Source: Campylobacter anatolicus (GTDB lineage: Bacteria; Campylobacterota; Campylobacteria; Campylobacterales; Campylobacteraceae). From it: DNA of 64,000 nt. This document shows positions 29,195 to 37,546 of this stretch, in pieces. The notes beneath the pieces were generated by a model. That model saw nothing but the letters and a program-made list of their open reading frames with translations, had not been told where the DNA came from and did no database searches. Numbering within the stretch: the first letter of the stretch is position 1; every line of letters starts with the position of its first letter. Where the stretch lies: positions 62,001 through 126,000 of the forward strand of contig NZ_JAGSSY010000002.1 of NCBI RefSeq assembly GCF_018145655.1, in the 5' to 3' direction. Position numbers and translations under genes: made by a program.

Positions 29195-30522
29195 TATGGA
29201 TATACAAATATACTTTCCCTATTTACATTAATTTTATCTTTATCATCTATTGCAAAAGCATTTATATTTATTTTTTTTGTTTTATCTCTTATCGTGACTA
29301 TATCGGCATTTGAGCTAAGTGTTACTATGACGCGTTGTTTAAATCCTGCCTTTATTTCTATCGATTCTTTTGGTTGAATTATTTTTAAGTTTGTATCATT
29401 TACATCAAAATAATATGAATGATTTTTGCTATCTGTGTTTTGAAATAAAAATATATATGAGTTTTCTATGCTTCCATCTTTTGTGATATTATAAAGCTCA
29501 CTAGTACGATTTATGTTTAAAAGCATATGCTCTTTTTTGCTACTCATCAAAGCCAAAGCAACACAAGCTACACAAAGTATTGCTACATAAGCTATCGTTC
29601 TAAAACGAGCATATTTAACCTTTGTATGAGTTTTTTGTGCATTTTGACTTGTCCAATTGATAAGTGAAGGGAGATTAAAATTTGCCATTACTTTAGCACA
29701 CGCATCGGAGCATTCAAGGCAGTTGATACACTCAAGTTGCATACCTTTTCTAATATCGATATGTGTTGGACAAATTCTAACACACGCCTCACAACCAGTG
29801 CATTGTGCCGCTGGTTCTAGTGGTTTTTTCTGTAGCTTAATACCTTTGTCATAAATTTTACCACCACGCTCTTCGTTATAAATTACTTGCACTGTGTCAT
29901 TGTCAAACATAACTGATTGTACCCTAGCGTAAGGGCAGATATAGACGCAGAAATTTTCGGCTAGTATAGTTATGTCATAGACTAACCACGCTGTTATACA
30001 GGCTAAAAAGCTAATTAATATTTTGTGATTTGCAACATCTATGAGGTAAAGGAAAAAGTCCTCTGGTGGCACGAAATACCACATAAAGTTACAGGCGATA
30101 ATAGCAGATATGAGCGTCCAGATAAGAACAGCCAAAATTTTTTTAAGCATATGTCCTTCTATAGATTTTTGTTTGTTGCTTACATTTTTGCGAATTTTTA
30201 AAATTTTTGTCTGTATAAGATCACGATAAACTACGCGAAACATCGTCTGCGGACAACTCCAACCACACCACACACGCCCACCAAGTGTAGTGAGAAAAAA
30301 TATAAATAAAAATAGTATGATAAATAAAAATGGCATAAGATATAGCTCTTGCATATCAAATTTAGTAAATAGCAGATGAAGGCTACTCTTATCAAAGCTT
30401 AGTAAGAAAAAATGGTTACCATTTATGCGAATAAAAGGTAATACAAACGCGATAATCGTGATGATTGCAAAAACAAAATAGCGATTTCTTGCGTAGTTTT
30501 TAGGAGTTTTTAGTAGGCTCAT
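29194..30522 (-). CDS. ccoG: Cytochrome cbb3 oxidase assembly protein CcoG (FixG/RdxA family)
   Basis: 442 residues. Membrane helices enclose two Cys motifs (VWCGWSCPQT and VYICPYARVQSV), followed by two ferredoxin-type [4Fe-4S] clusters (CTGCEACVRICP and CINCLECSDAC) and a C-terminal Ig-like periplasmic domain. In other proteobacteria CcoG reduces Cu(II) to Cu(I) for the CuB centre of cbb3 oxidase. It opens the minus-strand ccoG-cmeR-cmeABC array and diverges from rpsU; from memory this is the C. jejuni order Cj0365-0370. Confidence 0.92.
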   Translation of the reverse strand: MSLLKTPKNYARNRYFVFAIITIIAFVLPFIRINGNHFFLLSFDKSSLHLLFTKFDMQELYLMPFLFIILFLFIFFLTTLGGRVWCGWSCPQTMFRVVYRDLIQTKILKIRKNVSNKQKSIEGHMLKKILAVLIWTLISAIIACNFMWYFVPPEDFFLYLIDVANHKILISFLACITAWLVYDITILAENFCVYICPYARVQSVMFDNDTVQVIYNEERGGKIYDKGIKLQKKPLEPAAQCTGCEACVRICPTHIDIRKGMQLECINCLECSDACAKVMANFNLPSLINWTSQNAQKTHTKVKYARFRTIAYVAILCVACVALALMSSKKEHMLLNINRTSELYNITKDGSIENSYIFLFQNTDSKNHSYYFDVNDTNLKIIQPKESIEIKAGFKQRVIVTLSSNADIVTIRDKTKKININAFAIDDKDKINVNRESIFVYP

Positions 30523-30623
30523 AATGACTTCCTAGTAATATTTTTATAAATTTTATCGGATTTGATTATAATCCTAATAAAATGAATTTATACTGAAAAT
30601 TTGTAAATTTAAAAATTTTAAAG

Positions 30624-30629
30624 TATAAT
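30624..30629 (+). promoter_or_regulatory. -10 box of rpsU
   Basis: TATAAT in AAGTATAATTAC, 36 bp before the rpsU TTG start codon, after an A/T-rich stretch. No -35 box. Confidence 0.6.
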
Positions 30630-30665
30630 TACATCTTACTTTTTAATTGAAAGGTGGTGAGGACG

Positions 30666-30878
30666 TTGCCTGGCATTAAGGTACATCCTAATGAGTCTTT
30701 TGACGAAGCTTATAGAAAATTTAAAAAGCAAGTTGATCGCAACTTAGTCGTAACTGAAGTTCGTGCTAGACGCTTTTTTGAGCCTATGACTGAGATCCGC
30801 AAAAAACAAAAAATTGCGGCTAGAAAGAAAATGCTCAAACGTTTATATATGCTTAGACGCTACGAGTCAAGACTCTAA
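30666..30878 (+). CDS. rpsU: 30S ribosomal protein S21
   Basis: 70 residues, the usual length, starting with [20 protein letters not shown] after the initiator. The start is TTG at 30666: the normal S21 N-terminus begins there, and GAAAGGTGGTGA at 30649-30660 matches 11 of 12 positions of the extended Shine-Dalgarno complement, ending 5 bp before TTG. Two in-frame GTG codons upstream (30654, 30657) lie inside that ribosome-binding site and are rejected. The Arg/Lys-rich C-terminus binds 16S rRNA. It is monocistronic, with a strong terminator. Confidence 0.95.
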   Translation: MPGIKVHPNESFDEAYRKFKKQVDRNLVVTEVRARRFFEPMTEIRKKQKIAARKKMLKRLYMLRRYESRL

Positions 30879-30883
30879 AACCC

Positions 30884-30914
30884 AAACAGACTGGCTTTGG
30901 CTAGTCTGTTTTTA
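30884..30914 (+). terminator. Rho-independent terminator of rpsU
   Basis: Stem AAACAGACT / AGTCTGTTT with an inner GGC-TTT-GGC loop region and a run of five T. Classic form, 6 bp after the stop codon. Confidence 0.9.
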
Positions 30915-30945
30915 TTCATTTTAACTCTTTTTTATTCTGCTTTGT

Positions 30946-30951
30946 TATAAT
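30946..30951 (+). promoter_or_regulatory. -10 box of the HTH-lipoprotein-ligase operon
   Basis: TATAAT in TTTGTTATAATAGC, just after the rpsU terminator and 37 bp before the ATG at 30988. It probably drives the five-gene operon to 34927. Confidence 0.65.
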
Positions 30952-30987
30952 AGCTTTATTTAAAATTTAAGTTAGCATAGGAAATTT

Positions 30988-31683
30988 ATGCAAAGATTAA
31001 ATGTTACTGACGCTGCAGAGATTCTTGGTATAACCAAAGAAGCTGTCTATAACCGTATACGGCGTGGTTCGCTAAAATCAATTGAGAAAAACGGACAGAA
31101 ATTTGTCATATTAGACGATGAGTCAAATTTGCAGCGACAAAAGTCAAAAAGCGAAGTAAAACTTGCAAAAATGCCAACAACTAAGCAAAATGAGTTAAAA
31201 AACGATGAGTTTATAAAGTATCTTTTAGCCCAGATTGATGAGATGAAAGCTATAAATTTAAACCTACAAGCTGATAAAGAGCGACTTTTCAAAGAAAAAG
31301 AGCAGATGCTAGTTGAAAGCAAAAATGAAATTTCTCAAATTTATAAAGAGCGTGATGAGAAACTTATGCAGTTTTTAGATGCTATAAAACATCCGTTTTT
31401 AGCCTATAAAGATGAAGAGGCGATAGAAGCGGTTGTAGAAGAGAGCGGTGTGAGCGATAGTAAGGGTGCAGCTAGCCAAAACTATAAAAATGATGAGCAA
31501 AGCACGAAGTGGCAGAGTCTTAGTGAGTATTTAAGAGTGTTTGAGTTTGATAAAGTTAGACGCAAAAAGCTACAAAATAGAATAATCCGACAAATTGGTC
31601 GTTCTAAATTTATTAAATTTAAAAACGGCATAATTTTAGTTAAGAAAAATAAAACGTTAAAAGAGTTAATGGGAGAGATATGA
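30988..31683 (+). CDS. DNA-binding HTH protein with a coiled coil, function unknown
   Basis: 231 residues. The first ~45 (VTDAAEILGITKEAVYNRIR, then a wing GSLKSIEKNGQKFV) look like a MerR/AlpA-type winged HTH. Residues ~70-130 are charged and heptad-like, a likely dimerising coiled coil. The C-terminal ~60 are basic (KVRRKKLQNRIIRQIGRSKF). A transcriptional or nucleoid role is likely. It is the first gene of an operon and overlaps the lipoprotein gene by 4 bp (ATGA), so it may regulate that operon. I do not recall a C. jejuni counterpart at this spot. Confidence 0.75.
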   Translation: MQRLNVTDAAEILGITKEAVYNRIRRGSLKSIEKNGQKFVILDDESNLQRQKSKSEVKLAKMPTTKQNELKNDEFIKYLLAQIDEMKAINLNLQADKERLFKEKEQMLVESKNEISQIYKERDEKLMQFLDAIKHPFLAYKDEEAIEAVVEESGVSDSKGAASQNYKNDEQSTKWQSLSEYLRVFEFDKVRRKKLQNRIIRQIGRSKFIKFKNGIILVKKNKTLKELMGEI

Positions 31684-32315
31684 AACATATAAAAAAGATA
31701 GCTACTTATGCAGCTATAGGTGGTTTTGGTGCGGTTGTGATGGCAGGACTTTTAGGGTGTAGCGGCAACGAGAAGTCAGGCGATGCAATGAGTGAGGTTG
31801 CACAAAAACAAGGTGCCTTTGTCATTATAGAAGAGACAGCACGAGGGCAGTATAAAGTGCTTGAGGAGTATCCAAGTAGTGAAACAAGAGTTGTGCTAAA
31901 ACAACTTGATGGCACAGAGCGAGTGTTAAGCAAAGAGGAGATGGATGCACTTGTGGCAGAAGAAAACGCCAAGATAGACAATGGCACATCAAATTTAACC
32001 AAGTCTGACGCACAGTTAAGTAGCGGTGGAGCGAGTTTAGGCGAGATATTACTTAGCTCTGCTGCTGGTGCAATAATAGGCAGCTGGATAGGCAACAAAC
32101 TCTTTGGCAATCAAAATTTTCAAAATCAACGCCAAACAGCGTATAAAAACCCAAGTGCATACACACGCTCTGTAGATAGCTTTAATAAGGCAAAGTCTAC
32201 GACAAGTAGTAGTCCAAAGGGTAGTTCTAAGAGTGGTTTTTTTGGTGGTAACTCTGGCTCAAGTGGATCAAAAGCTACTAGTTCAAGATCAAGTAGCCAA
32301 AGCTACGGTGGCTAA
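31680..32315 (+). CDS. UPF0323-family lipoprotein with a Ser/Gly-rich tail ending in Gly-Gly
   Basis: 211 residues. The signal peptide ends in the lipobox LLGC (Cys27). A small globular part (residues 40-95) is followed by a Gly-zipper-like hydrophobic stretch (SSAAGAIIGSWIGNKLFG, 126-143), the motif KNPSAY (156-161), and a disordered Ser/Gly/Lys tail from ~172 that ends SQSYGG. From memory it corresponds to Cj0371, linked in the literature to chemotaxis or virulence but of unknown mechanism. It is followed 2 bp later by an ATP-grasp ligase gene, which suggests a modifying enzyme and its substrate; see findings. Confidence 0.85.
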   Translation: MKHIKKIATYAAIGGFGAVVMAGLLGCSGNEKSGDAMSEVAQKQGAFVIIEETARGQYKVLEEYPSSETRVVLKQLDGTERVLSKEEMDALVAEENAKIDNGTSNLTKSDAQLSSGGASLGEILLSSAAGAIIGSWIGNKLFGNQNFQNQRQTAYKNPSAYTRSVDSFNKAKSTTSSSPKGSSKSGFFGGNSGSSGSKATSSRSSSQSYGG

Positions 32316-32317
32316 AG

Positions 32318-33499
32318 ATGATAAATTTAAAGAAAATTCAACCCTTAAACAATGAGTTTATGAATCAGCTTGGATTTGCGTGGCATACAGATGCTGATGG
32401 TAGTGCGTATGTTGCAGATGAGCTTGTGGCGGTTAGTAGTGATGAAGCAGAGGCGTATTATAGGGCAGTAAATGAGCTATATGATATGTATATAACAGCT
32501 GCACAGCATATAATAGATAATAACTTATTTCATGAGGTTGGTATACCTTTTAACCTAGTTGATCTTATAAAAGATAGCTGGGAGAACGAGGTGCATTGGC
32601 ATTTATATGGACGTTTTGATTTAGCTGGTGGATTAGATGGTAAGCCTATAAAACTCATCGAGTTTAATGCAGATACACCAACAGCAGTGTTTGAGACAGC
32701 GATCATTCAGTGGGCGATGCTTAAATTTAATAAAATGGATGAAGCTAGTCAGTTTAACGATCTTTACGCAGGATTAGTGGAGAATTTCAAACGTCTTATC
32801 GTGCTTGATGGCAATACGGTGGAGTTTGATAAATTTTATGAAGGCTGGAAAATTTTATTTAGTTGTGTAGCTGGTAGTATAGAGGATGAAAATACAACAA
32901 AACTACTTCAAAGTGCAGCTAGCGAGGCTGGATTTGAGACTGATTTTGCTTATATTAATGAGATTGATTTTAGCGATGAAAATGGCGTATTTAAGGGCGA
33001 TGTGAATTATGAATATCTATTTAAGCTCGTGCCTTGGGAGGATATAGCGATACAAGAAAGCACGCTTGCACTAATCCTTAAAAATATCGTACAAAATCAA
33101 AAGGCAATCGTGCTTAATCCTGCCTATACGCTACTTTTTCAAAGTAAGGGAATTTTAAAAATTTTATGGGATCTTTATCCAGATCATCCACTACTTTTAC
33201 GTACCTCTTACGAGCCACTTAATGGTGTAAAATGTGTTAAAAAGCCAGTGTTTGGGCGTGAGGGTGCAAATGTTTCCATAGTAGAAAAAGATGGTAGCGT
33301 GAGCTTAAAAAATATTGGCGAATACGATGAAAGTCGTAGTGTATATCAGGAATTTTATGAGTTTAACACAGATATTAGCGGAGCAAAGTATCAAGCTGGA
33401 GTATTTTTCGCGTATGAGGGTTGTGCATTGGGATATCGCAAAGGTGGTGAGATAATAAATAATACCTCAAAATTTGTAGGACATTATATAAAGGATTAA
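32318..33499 (+). CDS. Glutathionylspermidine-synthase-like ATP-grasp ligase
   Basis: 393 residues corresponding only to the synthetase half of E. coli Gsp; the N-terminal amidase is absent, as in YgiC/YjfC. ATP-grasp landmarks are IEFNADTPTAVFETA, VKKPVFGREGANVSI (glycine-rich lid) and the C-terminal NNTSKFVGHYI. The family joins the glycine carboxylate of a peptide to an amine with ATP. Glutathione is not generally made by Campylobacter, so another Gly-terminated acceptor is likely. It is embedded between the lipoprotein and the dehydrogenase, with 2-bp and 1-bp gaps. Confidence 0.85.
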   Translation: MINLKKIQPLNNEFMNQLGFAWHTDADGSAYVADELVAVSSDEAEAYYRAVNELYDMYITAAQHIIDNNLFHEVGIPFNLVDLIKDSWENEVHWHLYGRFDLAGGLDGKPIKLIEFNADTPTAVFETAIIQWAMLKFNKMDEASQFNDLYAGLVENFKRLIVLDGNTVEFDKFYEGWKILFSCVAGSIEDENTTKLLQSAASEAGFETDFAYINEIDFSDENGVFKGDVNYEYLFKLVPWEDIAIQESTLALILKNIVQNQKAIVLNPAYTLLFQSKGILKILWDLYPDHPLLLRTSYEPLNGVKCVKKPVFGREGANVSIVEKDGSVSLKNIGEYDESRSVYQEFYEFNTDISGAKYQAGVFFAYEGCALGYRKGGEIINNTSKFVGHYIKD

Positions 33500-33500
33500 G

Positions 33501-34430
33501 ATGAAGATAGTATGTCTTGATGCCGATACTCTTGGTGATGTAGATCTAAGTGTCTTTAAAAAATTTGGCGAGTTTATAAGCTACGATGTAACTAAGCCGG
33601 ATGAGCGTATAGTTCGATTAAAAGACGCAGATATCGTCATCACAAATAAAGTCATAATAGATAAAGAGGTAATGGATGCTACAAATTTAAAGCTCATCTG
33701 TATAAGTGCGACTGGTATGAATAACGTTGATCTATCCTACGCCACACAAAAGGGCATAGTAGTTAAAAATGTTGCAGGATATTCAACAAATAGCGTAGTT
33801 CAGCATACTTTTGCTTGTCTGCTAAGCTTAATAAATCAGATTAAATTTTATGATGATTACGTTAAAAGTGGTGAGTGGGTAAAGAGCGATATATTTACAA
33901 ATCTGGACCGCACGATAGGTGAGATAAGCGGTAAAAAATTTGGTATCATAGGACTTGGCGAGATCGGTCGTAGTGTGGCAAATATGGCGTGTGTATTTGG
34001 AGCAGAGGTGTGTTATTACTCAACTAGTGGACGCAACCAAAATATTAAATTTAAACGCATTGAGCTTGATGAGATGCTAACAACTTGCGATATTATAAGC
34101 ATACATGCAGCACTAAATGAAAATACTAAAAATTTAATCAGTAACGAGAAGCTAAATTTAATGAAAAATGGTGCAGTGTTGATGAACTTTGGACGTGGCG
34201 GTATTGTTGATGAAAGTGCGGTGGCTAGGGCGATAGATGAAAATAATCTACGCTTTTGCACTGATGTGCTAGAGAGTGAACCAATGAGAGAGAATCATCC
34301 GTTTTTAAATATCAAAAATAAAGAAAATTTGATAATCACACCGCACGTTGCATGGGCTAGTAAAGAAGCACGTGAAAAACTCATCAATTTAATAGCTAAA
34401 AATATAGAAAATTATATAAAGGAGAGTTGA
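33501..34430 (+). CDS. D-2-hydroxyacid dehydrogenase
   Basis: 309 residues. The NAD-binding motif [13 protein letters not shown] lies near residues 153-165, the catalytic Arg is in the [10 protein letters not shown] segment, and the His is in TPHVAWAS. It belongs to the 2-hydroxyacid dehydrogenase family reducing 2-ketoacids such as hydroxypyruvate or glyoxylate; the exact substrate is unclear. It starts 1 bp after the ligase gene and ends on the yajQ start, so it is co-translated. From memory the same neighbours occur in C. jejuni (Cj0372-0374). Confidence 0.88.
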   Translation: MKIVCLDADTLGDVDLSVFKKFGEFISYDVTKPDERIVRLKDADIVITNKVIIDKEVMDATNLKLICISATGMNNVDLSYATQKGIVVKNVAGYSTNSVVQHTFACLLSLINQIKFYDDYVKSGEWVKSDIFTNLDRTIGEISGKKFGIIGLGEIGRSVANMACVFGAEVCYYSTSGRNQNIKFKRIELDEMLTTCDIISIHAALNENTKNLISNEKLNLMKNGAVLMNFGRGGIVDESAVARAIDENNLRFCTDVLESEPMRENHPFLNIKNKENLIITPHVAWASKEAREKLINLIAKNIENYIKES

Positions 34431-34927
34431 TGGCTAGTGAGCATAGCTTTGACATAAGTGCTGAAGTGGATATGATGGAGGTGAAAAATGCACTTGAAAC
34501 CTCTAAAAAAGAGTTATCGGCTAAGTATGACTTTAAGGGGATTACGGCTGAGATAGAGCTAAATGAGAAAGATAAGACGATCACGCTTTTAAGCAGTAGT
34601 GATAATAAAATAGATGCTTTAAAGGATATAGTCATATCAAAACTGATAAAGCGAAATATACCGCCTGTTGCAGTGAGTGAGACAAAGCGTGAGAGTGCGA
34701 GTGGCGGTAATATAAAAGCAACTTTAAAACTCAACGATACTCTTGATAGCGAAAATTCAAAAAAGATAACCAAAGCCATAAAGGATACAAAGCTAAAGGT
34801 TATAGCCACAATACGTGGCGAAGAGGTTAGAGTGAGTGGAAAGAGTATAGATGATTTACAGGAGTGTATTCGACTTGTAAAAGGGTTAAGCTTAGAACTT
34901 CCAATAAGTTTTAAAAATTTAAAATAA
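34430..34927 (+). CDS. YajQ-family nucleotide-binding protein
   Basis: 165 residues of the UPF0234/YajQ family, two ferredoxin-like folds ([17 protein letters not shown] at the start, [18 protein letters not shown] near the end). Members bind tRNA or cyclic di-GMP and can act as transcription co-factors in Xanthomonas. ATG at 34430 is preferred over the in-frame TTG at 34427 because AAAGGAG lies at suitable distance. Last gene of the operon. Confidence 0.9.
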   Translation: MASEHSFDISAEVDMMEVKNALETSKKELSAKYDFKGITAEIELNEKDKTITLLSSSDNKIDALKDIVISKLIKRNIPPVAVSETKRESASGGNIKATLKLNDTLDSENSKKITKAIKDTKLKVIATIRGEEVRVSGKSIDDLQECIRLVKGLSLELPISFKNLK

Positions 34928-35075
34928 TATCTAAAATCGCACTTATATGGTATAAATTAGGTGCAGTTTTTGACTATAAATTTACCCATCTTTATACAAT
35001 TAAAAGAAAAATTTAGTTAAAATCCGCTATTCTTAATAGATTAATTTAATAATAACTTATTTAAGGTGATTAATT

Positions 35076-36449
35076 ATGGTTTTTAAAAATATTATTGAAA
35101 ATTTTGCAGTAAATTATGCTCATAATACAATACAGAAGTCCCTTTATAATGAATTTAATATAAAAATTTTAGAAAAAGATCAAAGATATATAAAAACACC
35201 AAAAGATGGTAAAAAATATATGCTTTACGCACATGTACCATTTTGTCATACATTTTGCCCTTATTGTTCGTTTCATAAATACCATTACGAACAAGAGCTT
35301 GCTAAGGCTTATTTTAAAAATTTACGTGAAGAGATGCGACAGATAAAAGATGCTGGATTTAACTTCAGTTCGCTATACGTTGGCGGCGGTACGACGCTCA
35401 TAAATGAGCCAGAATTAGAAAAGACCCTTCGTCTAGCAAAAGATCTTTTTGACATAAAAGATATCTCAGCCGAAAGTGATCCAAACCATATCTCGCACGA
35501 GAGTTTGGCTAGATTCGATGGACTGATAGACCGCCTAAGCGTAGGAGTGCAAAGCTTTGATGATGAGATATTAAAGCGTGTCGGCAGATATGAGAAATTT
35601 GGAAGTGCCACTGAGGTTAGAAAACGTCTTGAAAAGGCTATTGGAATGCTTCCTGTTATAAGTTTGGATCTGATATTTAATCTACCAAATCAAACAAAAG
35701 AGCAACTTATAAACGATATAAACGTATCAAAAGATATTACGCCACAGCAGATCACGCTATATCCATTGATGAAATCAGAGCTAACACGTGAAAATATAGC
35801 TAGAACACTAGGTATTTCAAATGTTGATAATGAGCGAGAATTTTATGAAACTATCGTGAGTGAGTTTAATAAAGGTGGTTATTATCAAAGCAATTCGTGG
35901 GCATTTTCGAACCAGAAAAGTGCTGATATGCGTGATGAGTATGTTGGCTCAAATCACGAATATGTCGGCATCGGCAGTGGTGCATTTAGCTTTTTAAATG
36001 GAGAGCTTGTGATAAATGCATTTAATCTTTTAGACTATGGACGTAAGATAAAGGCCAATGAGAGTGCAGTTATCGCAAAATGTAGTTTTAAACGCAAAGA
36101 GAGGCTAAAATATATATTCTTAACTGAGCTTTTTGATGGTAGCGTAGATGTTACAAAATACAATAAAAATAATAATGCAAATATCTATAAAGATCTATTT
36201 GTAGAGCTAAATTTATTAAAACTCGTAAATGCGATTTATGAAGAGCAGGGCAAGATAAAGCCTACATTTTTTGGGCGTTATATCTGCGTTGTGCTTATGC
36301 GTGATTTTTACGCTGGTATGGATAAGGTGCGTGCTATATTTAAAGATGACGCAAAAATAAAACGTAGCAAAAATATCCATATAATGAGTGAAAATACTGA
36401 GCTAAATTTTGAAGAGATTATCAACAGTCCACGTGCTGCTATGGGCTAA
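35076..36449 (+). CDS. Radical SAM protein of the HemN/HemW/HutW family
   Basis: 457 residues. The radical SAM motif is CHTFCPYC (Cys57, Cys61, Cys64); the fourth Cys found two residues on in true coproporphyrinogen dehydrogenase HemN is absent, the next residues being Ser-Phe. The GGGTT glycine motif and LSVGVQSFDDE follow, as in HemW. The length exceeds HemW (about 380) and is closer to HutW/ChuW, which open haem anaerobically. Candidates are therefore haem chaperone or anaerobic haem degradation; the usual label coproporphyrinogen III oxidase is doubtful. It converges with the next gene, overlapping by 4 bp. Confidence 0.75.
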   Translation: MVFKNIIENFAVNYAHNTIQKSLYNEFNIKILEKDQRYIKTPKDGKKYMLYAHVPFCHTFCPYCSFHKYHYEQELAKAYFKNLREEMRQIKDAGFNFSSLYVGGGTTLINEPELEKTLRLAKDLFDIKDISAESDPNHISHESLARFDGLIDRLSVGVQSFDDEILKRVGRYEKFGSATEVRKRLEKAIGMLPVISLDLIFNLPNQTKEQLINDINVSKDITPQQITLYPLMKSELTRENIARTLGISNVDNEREFYETIVSEFNKGGYYQSNSWAFSNQKSADMRDEYVGSNHEYVGIGSGAFSFLNGELVINAFNLLDYGRKIKANESAVIAKCSFKRKERLKYIFLTELFDGSVDVTKYNKNNNANIYKDLFVELNLLKLVNAIYEEQGKIKPTFFGRYICVVLMRDFYAGMDKVRAIFKDDAKIKRSKNIHIMSENTELNFEEIINSPRAAMG

Positions 36450-37453
36450 ACTTTATCACTAAGTAAAATTGCTATAAATTTCGTACTAGGGTTTGCATCA
36501 AGTGCTATTTTTAGACTCATTGTAAGTGGCACAGCTAAAAACATACCGCCAATGCCAAACAAAAATCCCCAAAATAGCAAGCTAAGGAGCACAACAAGAG
36601 TACTTATGCCAAGACCTTTTCCTAAAAATTTAGGCTCTATGAAATTTCCTATCACAACATTTACCACTAAGTATAATGTTATAACCCAAATAGTCGTGGC
36701 TATATCATTTAGTAAAAGTGCTACAAATATCGCAGGAAACGCCGCTATAATAGAACCAATAGTAGGGATAAAATTTAATACAAATGCTACGATGCCCCAA
36801 AGTGGTGCATAAGGGACATTTAAAATTTCAAGTCCAAGCCATACAAAAACACCAGTTGCAAACGATGCAGCAGATTTGATGGCTAAATAGCGTTTTAAAT
36901 TTGATATGAAAGTATCGACTATATGGTGAGTTTGTGGATTTTTATTCGCAAAATATTCAACTTTTTGAGAAAAAATTTGCGTTTCAAATAGCATAAATGT
37001 GACAAGCAAAAGTACAAAGAATATCTTTGAAGCAAGTTGTGTACTACTTCTTAAAATCGAGCCAAGACTTGCAAAAATTTTACTTGATTCAAACTCGCTT
37101 GGGACGATTAAATCTTGTAAATTTGTAATTCCGTAACTACTTATAAATGACATTATATTATCGCTAAAGGTTTTAAATTTAGTTTGTAGTTCAGGCAAGT
37201 GTGAAAGTAATCCATTTATCGTGCTTATAACTGTATTACCAATAAATCCGAGTGCTATAAATATCGTCGTTATAACGAGTATAAAGGCTAAAATTCGTGG
37301 AATTTTAAGATTTTCTAGCTCTTTGATGACAGGCGAGATGATGATAGCTATGAAAACTGCCATTAAAAATGGCAAAATAACGACACTTGAGAGCTTAAGT
37401 CCACCTGCTATCACGATAAAACTAGCTATATAGACAACTGTGATATTTCTCAA
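36446..37453 (-). CDS. AI-2E-family (PerM) membrane permease
   Basis: 335 residues, about seven or eight membrane helices, with the conserved VAFVLNFIPTIGSIIAAFPAI segment and the PKFLGKGLGIS loop of the AI-2E/PerM family. Some members export the AI-2 autoinducer or act as Na+/H+ antiporters; no substrate can be named here. The start is TTG at 37453 behind AAAGGATAATT. It diverges from the ABC exporter, with 93 bp between them. Confidence 0.85.
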   Translation of the reverse strand: MRNITVVYIASFIVIAGGLKLSSVVILPFLMAVFIAIIISPVIKELENLKIPRILAFILVITTIFIALGFIGNTVISTINGLLSHLPELQTKFKTFSDNIMSFISSYGITNLQDLIVPSEFESSKIFASLGSILRSSTQLASKIFFVLLLVTFMLFETQIFSQKVEYFANKNPQTHHIVDTFISNLKRYLAIKSAASFATGVFVWLGLEILNVPYAPLWGIVAFVLNFIPTIGSIIAAFPAIFVALLLNDIATTIWVITLYLVVNVVIGNFIEPKFLGKGLGISTLVVLLSLLFWGFLFGIGGMFLAVPLTMSLKIALDANPSTKFIAILLSDKV

Positions 37454-37546
37454 AATTATCCTTTAAAATTTTAAGCAATTATAGCTAATATTATCAAATT
37501 TTATTCTAAGTGTGATATACTCAGATTTTAAATTTTAGGTGGCAGA

